From contig NC_079877.1 of the NCBI RefSeq assembly GCF_029227915.1, positions 10,785,351-10,849,350 of the forward strand: DNA of 64,000 nt, given 5' to 3'. The number at the start of each line of letters is the position of its first letter. The stretch's first letter is position 1. Shown here piece after piece: positions 11,586 to 22,541 of the stretch. Under the pieces are notes generated by a model. It was not told where the DNA came from. It did no database searches and saw only the letters and a list, made by a program, of their open reading frames with translations. The position numbers were made by a program, and so were the translations under genes. The DNA comes from Hydractinia symbiolongicarpus (lineage: Eukaryota > Cnidaria > Hydrozoa > Anthoathecata > Hydractiniidae).

Positions 11586-12296
11586 GCATTGCACACATGC
11601 ATTTTTTGAATTAAATGCAAAGTTTTTAAAGATGGTGAAAATGATGTTTTGAATTGTTTTGAGCTGGACTTATGTTATAAGATTAAGCAAATGTTAATAA
11701 AATAAAAATTATAAAAAATTTAATTTTTGTATCAGTTTTGCCAGTATCGCCAATAATCTAGCCGATTTGACAAAATTAGATATGAACTATTTCCGACTAT
11801 TTCGCCATTTTTATTCATTGAAAGATTTTGTGCATTTTTAAAATTTTTATGAATGTAAAATTCAAAATTCTTCATCATTTAGTTATAAAAAACATATTTA
11901 CATAGTTAAGTTAAAAACCTTTTGAATCGATACGATAGCCATTTTATCCTTAAACCTAATTGTAAATGCCACCTCGTGCATAACAATATTGAGAAAAAGA
12001 TATTTTAAAAACAAAAAGGGTTACATATGGCAAAATTTGTCTTTATATTAAGAAAAGAATCTAAAAAATGAACAAAAATTACTCTTATATTTTTAGAATT
12101 TCTTTAAAAAAATTCTGGTTACACAAGAAATGTAAAATTTCGTTAAAAAAATTTGATATCATTTTCATCACCTTGAAATATTTGTTCCAAAAATTGAAAT
12201 TAGACAAAAATTTTCATTAAAAAATTTTAATTGAATATCATTTTCACCATCTTTAAAAACTTTGCATTTAATTCAAAAAATGCATGTGTGCAATGC
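11586..12296. repeat. Inverted repeat, perfect 60-bp arms, over the TANGO2 3' end
   Basis: The 60 bases at 11586-11645 are the exact reverse complement of 12237-12296, with 591 bp between the arms. The interior is AT-rich and noncoding. This could be a foldback or MITE-type element, or a recent inverted duplication. The right arm contains the last codons and the TGA stop of the TANGO2 gene (12273-12275). Confidence 0.75.
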
Positions 12297-13951
12297 TGCT
12301 ATTTCAAATTCATAGATACTAGTGTGCCACCCATTGTTACGCTGTTGCGGGTTAGTCATTGTTCTTTCAAAAAACGTCACGTGGTTATATTTATCAACAA
12401 GAATGATTGTATTAGTCCTAAAGAAATAAACAATAAAAATTAAAAACAAATTTATAGATCTAACCAACTGAGAAAAACAAAAAAACAAAAAGGAATCGTG
12501 ACTCCATACCGAGTTCCACATATGCCAAATTCAGGTATAAACGTTTCAGGCATAAACACAGAGCTTAGGTATTCATTTTCTTGATTACATTCTTTGATGG
12601 AAGCTTCTGGAATATGTCTAGAACAGATAAAAGTGGTGTGCTATTACATTTCTACATTTCTAGAACAAAAAAAGACGAAATAAAGTACATATTTGTATAT
12701 GTTCTAAAATGTGGAAGAACATGAAATGACCTCCAAAAATGATACCAGTCATATACACAAAACCATCTTAAAAGTCTGCAATGTTAATAGAACGTTTACA
12801 TTTTAACTAAAGGTACAAACGGGTAATCAGCCAACATTATTTTCGTGAATTTAAACACTATTTTTCCCTGTTATTTTTATTTTTTGTTCACAAACTTACT
12901 ATATATATGTTTGTAGTAAAGTATTGGAATTTTGTTTTGCAGCAAAACTTCTTTCTTGAAAAGAATACTTTAAAATGTATTTGCAAGCTGAAGCAGACTT
13001 TGTTTTTTTATCCTTATGTGACTAAATTCCAAATTTTACTAATATAAACTCCACCGTCTGTTCTAAGACGAATTGTTTGCTCCACTTTGACAGTTTTAAC
13101 TATTTTAATTCTAGTTGAGTCCTACCTTATGGTAACATTCCTTATGACAAAATATTATAATGAATACTTTCAAAACACAAAACACACCTTGGGCTATCAT
13201 CCAAACATGCAAGCAAATTTTCCATCAGCGTTTCTTTAGATGTCGACTTTTTGATAGCGGTTTCAAAGTTTTGTTTTCCTTTCGTTTCTTTTAAGTTTTG
13301 GTAACCCATAACTGAATTACCAATGCAATTGTAACCTATTAAAATCAGAAGCTCAAATCAAGCTTAAAGTTTTCTGTACAATTCTTTTTATTTCACTATC
13401 CAGTACTCCACTTACTTTCCTATGCCACCCTACGAATATTGTCAAAGCAAGTAATGTTACATAGTAATATAACAATACGCAACAAAACAAAATAAAAATC
13501 AGATTTATGAACATTAAAAAAAACTGCAAATGACAATTAGCTAGGAGTTCAAAACAGAATTTTAGGTCCCATTTTCTACAAAAGGCTTGACCCTCTAAAT
13601 ACGTTGGTAGTATCACAGACAATAAAAATTACAAAAACATCGAACTTTTACCTGGCTTTAAAACAACAGGTGCTTGCTGATTGACATTGTTTAAGTACAT
13701 CATATCTCCAAGAATGTTTCCAAGAATTAAATTAAACGGCTTATATTTAAATTTGACATCTTGGATGGAGTTTACGTATGTATTGGTGTCAACTTTACTT
13801 TTCAAATAAGTAGACACAAGCATTCCTCTAGCATATCCTTTAGCAGTTGTTATGGTATTGTTATTATGAATGTTAGTGAGACATCCAAATTTACCAGTTT
13901 TTGTCATACCAAGCCAAGTCCCTCCTTCATATCCAACTAATTGGTCCAGTC
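12273..13951 (-). CDS. TANGO2: TANGO2 homolog, exons 2-5
   Basis: Four exons continue the reading frame of exon 1 at 30554-30407: 13951-13652, 13335-13188, 12617-12510 and 12417-12273 (stop TGA). All have GT-AG borders, and the five exons total 849 nt (282 aa), close to vertebrate TANGO2. TANGO2 is a conserved NRDE-family protein of cytosol and mitochondria/ER-Golgi. It is linked to haem and lipid (acyl-CoA) homeostasis, and its exact biochemistry is unsettled. Conserved pieces seen are GLDQLVGYEGGTWLGMTKTG and CLTNIHN in exon 2, the FNLILG segment, GICGTR at the end of exon 4, and TNTIILVDKYNHVTFFERTM in exon 5. The C-terminus after YEFE reads through one arm of the inverted repeat at 12237-12296. 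The gene converges on glycogenin. Intron 1 is 16.5 kb and contains a Polinton. Confidence 0.9.
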
Positions 13952-14929
13952 CTAAAATAAGAAGGTGTATGAATTTATTTATTGCTGTTCATCAGCACCA
14001 TATCGACACAACAAGTTTTACTGTCTATGCAGCTTTAAATTGAACATTAATATTCTCTGCTGACAAGTTAAATTAACATAGCTGGTCAGTTACATACATT
14101 GGACATTTAAACCAGTGAAAGCAATTCTTGTGAATACAATAGTCAGTTAGGGTCTTAATAAAACATTACCTAGACTTGACAAACAGACAACGAGTATTAT
14201 AATGTAGACTAGCCGAGGGGGTTAAGCCACAACTAACTGTGTTCGGCATTAAACGCCGGTAGAGCGATTAATATGACCCGTAAACTGCGCCACCTATTCT
14301 GACAGACCGATTTAGTATATACAGGTACGCAATATGTCGTACATCATTCAAAATGGCGTAATAAAATAATAATACATTCATTTTAATCACATAATTTATT
14401 TATTTTAATCTTCTATATAATAATACGAAAGTGTGTCCATACCAGTCAAAGTGAATTTTATTTTTTTGCAATTTTCTTTAAAAGCGTCTATAATCCTGAG
14501 AGATACCAGCAAGACAAGAAATAACACGTGTGTCTCGTAAAATAGTTAAATACAAAGAGCTATATACACTTCACTCTGTGCCTTATATATACAAATATAG
14601 AACAGTCTGTATATACGCAGTCTCCGACACTACAAATCCCATATAAAAATGTTCTGTATTTTATAAACGTTTTGTTTACCAATTTAATTGGCTAGCATGT
14701 GATTTCATTGGTTGGGAAGTTTATTGCAAGCTGGTTTAAATTTAACGTAACTTCGTTTTTTCTACCTTCTTAATGAAATTGTCAAGAAACCTTTCTTGTG
14801 TTAAGAAGCCAACCTCCCCAGGTTTTTTGTCTTTTGTGTCATCGAGGCGAGCGGCGAAATTAATCTTGTTTAGCCGTCAAGTAAGCGCTAGCGGCATTGA
14901 CATAGGCAACAAAGCCTGGGGACGAGAAT
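13952..14929. other. TANGO2 intron 1, left flank of the Polinton
   Basis: Intronic AT-rich DNA. A possible small MITE lies at 14813-14925, whose ends share a CCCCAGG...TTTGT...GTC pattern in inverted orientation. Its interior is only about 70 bp. Otherwise no gene or RNA is recognisable. Confidence 0.4.
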
Positions 14930-14959
14930 GATAAGTACAATGCAAATGCATCACCGGTA

Positions 14960-15286
14960 ATGAGTCTGGATTTTGAGGAGTATTTCGATTGGGTTGCAAA
15001 ATATCGTCAAATATGGTCTAAAGTAGAAGAGTTAATCTTTAAAAAACAAACGACAGAGCCTGTAAAAAAGGACCGTTGTATTAATGCCAAGCTCTAATAT
15101 TACAAGGACGTAATTACCACCAAATTCTATGGTATGCCTGTACCCTATGATGAGCCCTTCCAAGCCAACGCTTTTCTGGCCTTTTCGTCTGTATACATAC
15201 AAGGCAAAAACCACAACCCCCAGGTGCATATTACGGAATGTCGGTACAAGGACTTTAGGAAGGAATGGTTGCTAAGCGAGGACTAG
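14960..15286 (+). pseudogene. Conserved Polinton small protein, one in-frame stop
   Basis: One frame of 109 codons from ATG 14960 to TAG 15284-15286 is interrupted only by TAA at 15095-15097. The N-terminal part is acidic and helical (MSLDFEEYFDWVAKY). The part after the stop has ITTKFYGMPVPYDEPFQANA and a SVYIQGKNHNPQVHITECRY segment that looks like a folded beta-rich domain. I recall similar small frames in other cnidarian Polintons, but no function is known to me. It is transcribed away from the left end of the element and converges on the gene ending at 15292. Confidence 0.5.
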
Positions 15287-15291
15287 AAATT

Positions 15292-16077
15292 TTATAGGTT
15301 CAAATGCCTATAAAATATCATGCCGTTTTTTAATACCTTTCGAGGTATCTGAGCAACTGTACCTGGGCGGGCACAGATGTTATACCCTCTAGGTCTCCTA
15401 AAATTAAGGCCTATATTCAGGTGGGGACTCCACATAGTGCTTGCATATTGCACAGATTGAAGTTTTTTTAAAATTTCATCCTTACCCTCCTCCCTACCCT
15501 TTGCAACTACCTGGGCTCTCTCCTGTTCGTTGATAGCATTTACAATCCTGTTAAACCTCTGGCGCATTTGTTCCTTCAACAGCACATACCTTTCTTTTTC
15601 ACGACTGATCAGGCTATACTTATGGTCACTGATAACTCCATTTTCCATTGCCTTACTGATCAGATCCACAATCTTGTTTCATTTGGCCTCCGCGAGTAGC
15701 CTTATACCCTCATGTTTTTTGGATTAAACACGTAGGCGTTTTGAAGCGTTCCGAAGACCGGTTTGCCCTATGCCGGCGACAATCGCGATTCCCCACATGG
15801 TACAAGCCTAGGGTACCCCCATACCCGAGGCCATGGCTCCTATCCCCATCCCTGACGTAATAACACTTACGCCAAGCAGACCATGGTCGCACATCCTGAC
15901 CCACGTGTTGTGCATTTTAAATTTTTTCGCCAATCTATTCCGCTCTTTTATTTCATCCCCTAGGTAATGTTCGATTTCTTTGATCTTCTAGAGCCTAAAA
16001 ATCTGTCCGTCATCCTGATCAGAGCCCTGTGCGGGTGCACTCGGCAAACTCGGATAAAGTTTGCTGATATCACTCAT
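15292..16077 (-). pseudogene. Polinton glycine-rich membrane / helical protein, 4 stops
   Basis: A single frame of 262 codons (start 16077, stop at 15292) is interrupted by four stop codons, at TAG 15990-15988 and three further in-frame stops (TAG, TAA, TGA) between about 15830 and 15670, but by no frameshift. Order: a Pro/Ser-rich start, a charged helix (IKEIEHYLGDEIKERNRLAKK), and two Gly/Ala/Met-rich hydrophobic segments that look membrane-inserting. A conserved helical C-terminal domain follows (LISKAMENGVISDHKYSLI), ending with a basic tail. This layout is common in animal Polintons, and its role is unknown, perhaps virion membrane association. The start codon lies four bases after the stop of the putative minor capsid gene, so the two were probably one transcription unit. 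Confidence 0.55.
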
Positions 16078-16080
16078 TTA

Positions 16081-16718
16081 TTATTCTATCAGAATGCACA
16101 TAGTTATATTGAAAAACGTGACGTTCTTCTCATGGTGGTAGACGTCCGTTAAAAGGAACTCCAGACGGTCCGTGGACCCCTTTAGTAGAAGGTATACAAG
16201 ACTGTCAAAGGTCCAGGTTAACATATCTTCCCAGGCATAGATTTTTTGCCATCCAAAAGACAGTCGTCTTTATCTAACTGTGGGCAAACGAGCCTAACCC
16301 TATGGTATGTATCGGTCTTGTATAAGGCATCATGGTCACCCTTCATATAATACTTATTACTAGGGTCGAAGGGTAGTCCCAAAAGCTCCTGCAATGGTCG
16401 ATGAATCGCCACTGTATACCCATCGCCGACATGGAGCTTGCAGTAGCCATTTTTTAAAACAAATAGTGATATCTTTCCCTCTGCCTGGCTGTTTACAATA
16501 GCCGCGATATCCTCGATCTTAAACAGGTCATTCATAATCTCAATTCGAGTTACCCTCTGGTCAGGTCCTATTTTATGTATAGTGATATCATTGTTCCTAT
16601 AGAAATTCAGCCACCCAGGTCTAATAGATATAGGTTTTAGAGCTATTCGAGTGTCCTGTTCCAGGTAGTCTTCGAATATGGTAGGTTTACCGATATCAGT
16701 GATGTACAGTTGTTTCAT
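16081..16718 (-). pseudogene. Putative Polinton minor capsid (penton-like) protein, frameshifted
   Basis: The frame starts at ATG 16718 (MKQLYITDIGKP) and runs to about 16218. A frameshift there leads to a continuation ending at TAA 16083-16081. The upstream 40 residues of the longer open frame are not protein-like, so I choose the internal Met. The predicted protein of about 210 aa is rich in beta-strand patterns, with a LQELLGLP segment in the middle and a C-terminal piece (STDRLEFLLTDVYHHE). That C-terminal layout resembles the single jelly-roll proteins of Polintons, which would occupy capsid vertices. The assignment rests on size, pattern and position next to the other structural genes and is only moderate. 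The frameshift makes it nonfunctional. Confidence 0.5.
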
Positions 16719-16837
16719 CTTTGTTTTAAGAAAGGATGAATATATACCAATACAACCCCAAGGAAAAGTATAAAAGTATGAGGGGTGAATGGCCACTTGG
16801 CGTAACCAATTAGGAGCACCAGGACCTGTACGTGAGT

Positions 16838-17960
16838 ACACACTCCCATATCTCTGTGGTATTCCCTGAATTCACGAAGTACGCCATAAAAGTTCCTACA
16901 ACCTACCTTGATGACCCTGTTAATGTGATTTGGAAGGGCAAGCGTTGGATTACTGGAATATTCAGGTTAATTTTGCTATCCATTGCGCAACTACCGCATT
17001 AGGTATATGTACCAAACACATGTCGGGATCGGTACCGTTCATCAACAGTATTTTTAAATTCCATGTCTGTTACCACATGCGTCGTATTCTGGCAAGGATA
17101 AAGGTCATCATGCCTTACGATGATGGCTTCTCACGGTACAAAAACCCATACTCGAGCTTCGGGTATGCACAGGTATGCCGCTAGTACTGTGCAGATCCCA
17201 ATGCCTTGTGAAAATTCAAGGCTGTCATGTCGTCATTGACAAATGGTACATGGTGGCCCCAAGTTGATGAAGACTGGGCCAAATTCATCATGCTGACAAG
17301 CCAAGGTCTAGCATCGGAGGGCCTGACCAAGCTAAGCAAGAGTATCAGGGTTTACGTGGTCTTGTTACTGGGATCACAAGCACGGGCCAGATCATTTCTT
17401 ATAGTACCCAAAATTATACAGCAAGGCAAATTTTAGTACAGAATTTTTAAGCTATGGTAGAACGTCAGGAGAACGTAAGTCGGGATATTACAGAGTTCCA
17501 GTAAGTACTGCAATATGCCAGGACTCCAGTGAATTTCGCCGTAATGTACCACGTCTACATGTTGCCCTCCGATATTAATCTGCGTATGGGGAGGATTGGC
17601 GGGTATAACAAAAATATTCTGATCGCACCGGCCAATGCAATGATCGGTATCAAGCTTGACGTAAATAACAAGCCTCTTCTGACGCATGTGTCTGTCACAC
17701 CCCTCAGGCATACCCTACCCACAAAGCATACTACGTCCTCATACATACTATACCTCCAAAGCATCCTATGCCTCCTATACATACTCCCGATCATACCATA
17801 CAGGTTATACCATCCATACCCCCCGGCCCCGCAACATCGTCCTCATCCATACCCGAACAACCAAATCAACACGAGGATACCAAGGCCTCAATAATCAGCA
17901 TATGGGGTAGGTATAATCCTAGCATATATTTGACTGCAAAAAAAAGCTTATTTAACATAT
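16838..17960 (+). pseudogene. Conserved Polinton protein of unknown role, heavily broken
   Basis: Plus-strand coding is visible in pieces that change frame several times. They are about 16850-16950 (VSTHSHISVVFPEFTKYAIK region), 16960-17184 (NIQVNFAIHCATTALGIC, then HVCYHMRRILARI), 17227-17436 (TWWPQVDEDWAKFI, then KLSKSIRVYVVLLLGSQARA), about 17550-17710 (YMLPSDINLRMGRIGGYNKN) and a Pro-rich tail to 17960. Internal stops and several frameshifts are present. The order and the motifs recall a long conserved Polinton protein that lacks a named function. It lies between the two structural-gene clusters and could be structural, but I cannot show that. Confidence 0.45.
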
Positions 17961-18991
17961 AGCACGACAAACCCAACAGCGGCAGCGGCTGCCATATAAA
18001 GATGTTTAGCTGCATATGTAACAATAGTTGACGCTACCCTCAGAAGGAAGAAGACTACCGTACCGATAGTTCTGGGCAAGGCAGCGCCTGCCTTGCCTGC
18101 CAGATATTTAAGAAAATTTCCTATCCTCTCCAGCTGCTTTTGTACAAACCCTTTTTCACCACCCCCTGTGGTTCCCCCTGCAGCCCCTGCTGCTGCACCA
18201 CTTCCTCCTGTAACGGCAAGGACAATGGTGGAAACCAGTAGACCCACAGCAGAGACGATGCTGGCCAGTGTAAGACCCTGTACACGGAAGAGTGTTTTAA
18301 GCTTCTCCAGCAAAGGCATGGCATCCCCAGCGATTTTCATCAACTCGGCCCTAATATTTCTCATATGTTTATAAACCTCCTCCGATAACAGGCGATGCTT
18401 GCTAAGTACATCCTTCCTTTGCCTTTTCAACTTTTCAATATCTTTCCTCAACCTGTTACCGTCCTTATTCCTGTTCAACCCAGCCTTCTGCTTCTTAAGC
18501 TCTTTTTATTCACCCTCCTTTGTATTTATTTTACTATCATAGAAAATAATATCGCTCTCCAAATTCTTGATATTCTTCTGTAAGTTTTCAATTTCAGCTT
18601 TTAATGATCTCATATCAATTTCGGGGGCATCATTGTCAATGCCTGCAAATGAGGTATCTATATAGCCTTCAACGTCTTGGGCAAAATTTTGAATACTATC
18701 AATCGTCTCCATCTCCATCACATCCGTCCTTATCAAAGGAGTCCCCTCATCTTCATCCCTATTCATAAGGACATTAACATCATGGATAAGATTCTGGGCC
18801 TCTGTCCTGCTACCTTTGTTGGGTGTTTCATATTTATTAAAGCTTATTGCCTTCAGACGCGCAGTACCCAGCCTAATCTTTAGCTGTTTTATAGTTGGAA
18901 AAACACCGTCCTTCAACGTCAGTGATACTTCCGGTAAGGATCTTTTTCCTGTTACAATCTTTCTTATAATCAGTTCACCACCCTCCTCCAT
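17948..18991 (-). pseudogene. Polinton coiled-coil membrane protein, one in-frame stop
   Basis: Two open segments (18991-18509 and 18505-17948) are in the same frame, separated only by TAA at 18508-18506, giving 348 codons. The N-terminal half is acidic. A heptad-like coiled coil follows on both sides of the stop (LKAEIENLQKNIKNLESDII, then KDIEKLKRQRKDVLSKHRLL). Then come a hydrophobic helix (IVSAVGLLVSTIVLAV), a Gly/Ala/Thr linker (GGSGAAAGAAGGTTGGG), an amphipathic segment and two more hydrophobic stretches, ending YVK. The architecture is typical of a conserved Polinton protein with no assigned function, possibly virion- or membrane-associated. Apart from the single stop it is well preserved. 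Confidence 0.6.
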
Positions 18992-19159
18992 TCAGAACCT
19001 ACCGTAATGCATCGCATTTGGTTCTTTATCCAGCCCATCCCTAAGATTCGTTGGGTATCCTCTTTTTCATCTTTATCATCGTGCTTGCCAATATCCTCCT
19101 CGGGTGTAAATACTGGATTATTCATCTTTATTTACAACATTTTTCCTTTTATAATAAAT

Positions 19160-20396
19160 ATGAATGCATTTGGAACCATTTTAGATCCGTATACTGAGGC
19201 TAAGCAACTACTAGATATAAAAGGTAGGAGACAGAGGGTTCATATCACACATACCCCATCAACCATTAATCAGAACGAGGACTTATACATTGACATACCC
19301 AACATGCCCCAGAATGTTGTCATCTTTCTGGGTAGTCTCAAACTCTTATTTGACCTGACTCTGACGGGGACCAATACAACAAGAACCATCAAACATAGGG
19401 AAAGGTTTGGTGAAAAGCCTACGTATTACTCTAAACGGTAAAGAGGTCCAAAACATTAGCGATTACAACATTCTAGCCGTTTATCGGGTTAGTAAAGTTT
19501 GATATCAATCCAAACGACGGAACCATTAGGGCCTTACAGGTAAGTGCTAGTGGCTATGTGGGGACCGATGAAGAAAATGCAATCGTTGCAGCCTATGGGA
19601 ACACCTTTTACATACCTTTTGGCCAAATGTTTGAACTGACCCGTGATCTGCCGTTCTATCCGGCAGGACTCTATGACCGCCTCCAATTCATCGTAAATTT
19701 CGCAACTTACGCTGACGTCATCAAGGATGGAGTGACAGCAGTCTCGGGGCCTACAGCAGCCAAGCCTACTGATGCTACGTATAAAATTACCAATATTAGG
19801 TTAGAATTTGACAAGATTACCCATAGGGCTTGGCAGGTGCTATGATGTCAAGATATTCAAGACTCGCTTTGCCCTATGAAAGAGTACTTAGAATGAAGGT
19901 TGTGACCATGAAAAAAGCAGATACCAACTACAATTTACAGATCGATGCTCCTGCTAAGTCCTTCAAAGGTGTCCTGCTAATGTTTATAGACCCTGGAAAA
20001 GTGAATCGCTACGCGGGCGTAAACGAAACGTTTCATAACCCTAAAATCGAAAAGATATCAGTGACGGTTGAGGGCGAACCCAACGAATTGTATAGCCATG
20101 CCCTGCATCCCAAAGATCATTTGGAACAAGTCGTGAATCTCTTTGGCAGCCACGACTCTAATGTGATCATTAGCCAGTTTTTCAATAAAAGGTATGCCCT
20201 ATTTGTGGATTTTCGGGCATCTCCCGACAATATTGTGAATGGTAGCGGAAGACCCCTACAACGCTTGAGTGATGGCATTACCCTGCACATTACCAAGAAA
20301 GCAGATGGAATCGGCGAGTTCAAACGTTATGTATACCTCCTGCAAGACGCGCAAATGAATACTTTGGATGTCAGATTGGACCGTGTTGAATATTGA
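19160..20396 (+). pseudogene. Polinton major capsid protein, three frameshifts
   Basis: Coding starts at ATG 19160 (MNAFGTILDPYTEAKQLLDI) and ends at TGA 20394-20396. Three frame changes near 19395, 19490 and 19845 interrupt an otherwise continuous protein of about 410 aa. The early part has ENEDLYIDIP-like spacing (NQNEDLYIDIPNMPQNVV). A middle part has ITNIRLEFD. The last 188-codon frame has VTVEGEPNELYSHAL, NLFGSHDSN and LHITKKADGIGEF. Length, motif order and position next to the integrase fit the double jelly-roll hexon protein of Polintons, which builds the putative icosahedral capsid. The long intact C-terminal frame suggests that decay is moderate. Confidence 0.7.
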
Positions 20397-20402
20397 AATA
20401 AA

Positions 20403-20800
20403 GAATAGCCACAATAGCTGTGATCGTGGCTGAGGCGGCCATACACGCCCTTGCATTCAGCGGGACTAACTTCCTGTTTTCTAAACTCTCGGGGCACGGC
20501 GAAGTCGAACGCAAGCGGCACGACGAGGCTGTTGAAAAGCTCAATACGGATCAGGCCTAATGGATCAGGGATAGACAGAAAAAATTGGGCTGGTTTTCGA
20601 TAGAAAGGGAGAAACAAATAAAAGCTGGCAAGAGCCTTCGTGAATTGGACAACGACATGTACCATTATGTGGCCTCCGATAGAAAAGCCCCGCAATTGAA
20701 GGATTTCTACACCCCTTTAAAAACCCAAGCCGATGGGGAACTCACATTCGTACTTGGCTCCTTATCCGTGCTAGGCTTTATAGTCTACAAATACTTATAG
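20403..20800 (+). pseudogene. Small Polinton protein with C-terminal membrane helix, one stop
   Basis: A single frame reads from about 20403 to TAG 20798-20800 and is interrupted by TAA at 20558-20560. There is no ATG at the expected start, where ATA or GTG is found. The N-terminal part is hydrophobic then basic (ALAFSGTNFLFSKLSGHGE, then ERKRHDEAVEKL). After the stop comes a helical segment (FSIEREKQIKAGKSLRELDN), a QLKDFYTPL motif and a C-terminal membrane helix (VLGSLSVLGFIVYKYL). Such a frame between capsid and integrase is recurrent in Polintons, and its role is unknown. It starts only seven bases after the capsid stop. Confidence 0.5.
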
Positions 20801-20827
20801 GTGCGTTTTGACATATATATAATAAAT

Positions 20828-21814
20828 ATGTCAAAAACGCACGCTGTTACCGAAGAAGAGATGGAAAAGCTTGGTAATATCTACTATATCCCGGAACATT
20901 TGTGGATCGGCCGCAAGGCTATCAAATTACTCGCAAAGGAGAGTGGTATCTCCAAAAAGAAGGTAATTCATTGGCTATCCAGGCAACTCTTGTGGTTGTG
21001 AAACATCAAGGGTCCAAAACGTATAGACTACCCCTATTTTACCATTACAACGCCCATCGAGATGCACCAATTCGATCTATTGTACATGCCTCACGATCGT
21101 TTGTACGGTAATACATATAAATACATCCTGACAGGCATTGACGTAGCGTTAAAATACAAAGTAGCGAGGCCCCTAAGAACGAAGAAAGCTAGCAAGGTCG
21201 CGGATATGTTGAAGGATATCTACAAGGCAGGACCCTTACACTACCCTAAAACCTTCTAGTGTGATAATGGTAGTGATTTCAAATCCGACGTAACGAAATT
21301 ACTGGAGGATAAGGGTGTTGAGATCAAGAGAGCAACTACTAAATATTACCATACATTTACGGCCTTCGTCGAATGGTACAACAAGATCCTTGGCGAGAGA
21401 CTCTTCAAGCCCCAGGATGCCTAAGAGTTGGTCTCTAACGAGACTAGTACAATTTGGGTCAAGCATCTGTATACCATCGTGAAAGGTCTTAACAATACCA
21501 AGACTACGATGATCGAGATGAAACCTCGCAAGGCCATCAAGCGCGAAGATGTCCCACTTGCAAAAAGCGAAGAATATCCTGAAGAGAAGCCTGTACCCGA
21601 GGATGGTCTCTACCTCTATCTTCTACATCCCGGAGAAGAGCATAGTGACTCTAAAAGACGCGAAACCGACGCCTTTTGTAGCAAACATACTTACAGGCTG
21701 GATCGTATTGTGATGGGTAGTCGTCTTTTATACTACCTAAAGGATGGTCCCGAAAGAAGCTTCGTTTCGGAAGAGTTGATGCTTACTCCTGAGGATGTTC
21801 AGGTACCGCCATAG
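20828..21814 (+). pseudogene. Polinton integrase (retroviral type), three in-frame stops
   Basis: One frame of 329 codons from ATG 20828 to TAG 21812-21814 is kept throughout, with stops at TGA 20999-21001, TAG 21257-21259 and TAA 21422-21424. The protein would insert the element DNA into the host genome. Residues 10-58 form a helical N-terminal region (IYYIPEHLWIGRKAIKLLAK). The catalytic core shows the first Asp in MHQFDLLYMPHDR, the second in CDNGSDFK just after the second stop, and the Glu in the FVEWYNK helix, so a D,D-E triad is still readable. A small beta-rich C-terminal region (YRLDRIVMGSRLLYYL) may be chromodomain/SH3-like. It is tandem with the capsid genes, with no frameshift at all. 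Confidence 0.8.
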
Positions 21815-22382
21815 GTTATCAAAGAATGGTAATATGCTTTCACGAGTTCTTCTAGTTCATCCAAATCTATTTTGTCATCATCTTCACCCAAATCTATTTC
21901 GTCATCCAAAGCATCGTCTTTATTCGGATCCCTTACATGATCCAAAGGATGTTGAGTATAAAATGGGTATCCATAGACGATGCTTTTGATGACATTATGC
22001 TCATTTTCCAAATCATTATCGACTAGACATCTATCGGGTATCGGAAAGTCGAGTATATTGCTTATTGTTTCTATATCAGCCAAATCCGATAGCTTCAAGT
22101 CCTATCCTTGACGATCTGGTAGCAGAGCGCCCCATAGTTGTTCTCCTTGACCGCAACAATATAGAGCCCCAGGCGTTCAATATCATCCTCGAGATCATCA
22201 TCAATCTCACCCCTTGCAAATGTTGCCCATGTTTTTTCGCCTGATGCTACCCTGTGCAAAAGATCTTCGTCCGTGGGGTATTCAAAACCTTCATAGTATG
22301 CTCCACCTGGATACCTGAAATTTTCCAGGCAGGTATGACAATAACCGGTTATCGATCCTGCTTTTATGCAGCAATGTAGCAC
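21799..22382 (-). pseudogene. Acidic Polinton protein with a Cys pair, frameshifted
   Basis: Two minus-strand frames meet at 22098/22095 and appear to be one protein of about 190 aa with a shift. The N-terminal part has CC, then CHTCLENFRYPGG, a likely half zinc site, followed by helices. The C-terminal part ends in a very acidic Asp/Glu run (DDALDDEIDLGEDDDKIDLD). The start is uncertain because no ATG is found and a GTG at 22382 is the candidate. The function is unknown. The 3' end overlaps the integrase 3' end on the opposite strand by 16 bases. Confidence 0.4.
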
Positions 22383-22541
22383 AGGTACCTGAATATCGTA
22401 GTTGATTGTAAATTGATTTTATTTTATGTATGCTTCCATCTCTTTGATAATTCAGTACCTTTTAACATACAGCTGAAGGGGTCAAAAAGGTATTTGCATA
22501 TAATTTTTATTCCTCGCTGGAGTAGTGAAAATTGTGCCTGC

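Noticed and set aside
13353-13622. Minus-strand open frame of 89 residues between TANGO2 exons
   Set aside because: It is intronic. The true exon 3 (13335-13188) lies in another frame with proper splice sites.
17433-17794. Minus-strand open frames of 92 and 79 residues
   Set aside because: The plus-strand reading of the same DNA carries the recognisable Polinton motifs (YMLPSDINLR, GGYNKN).
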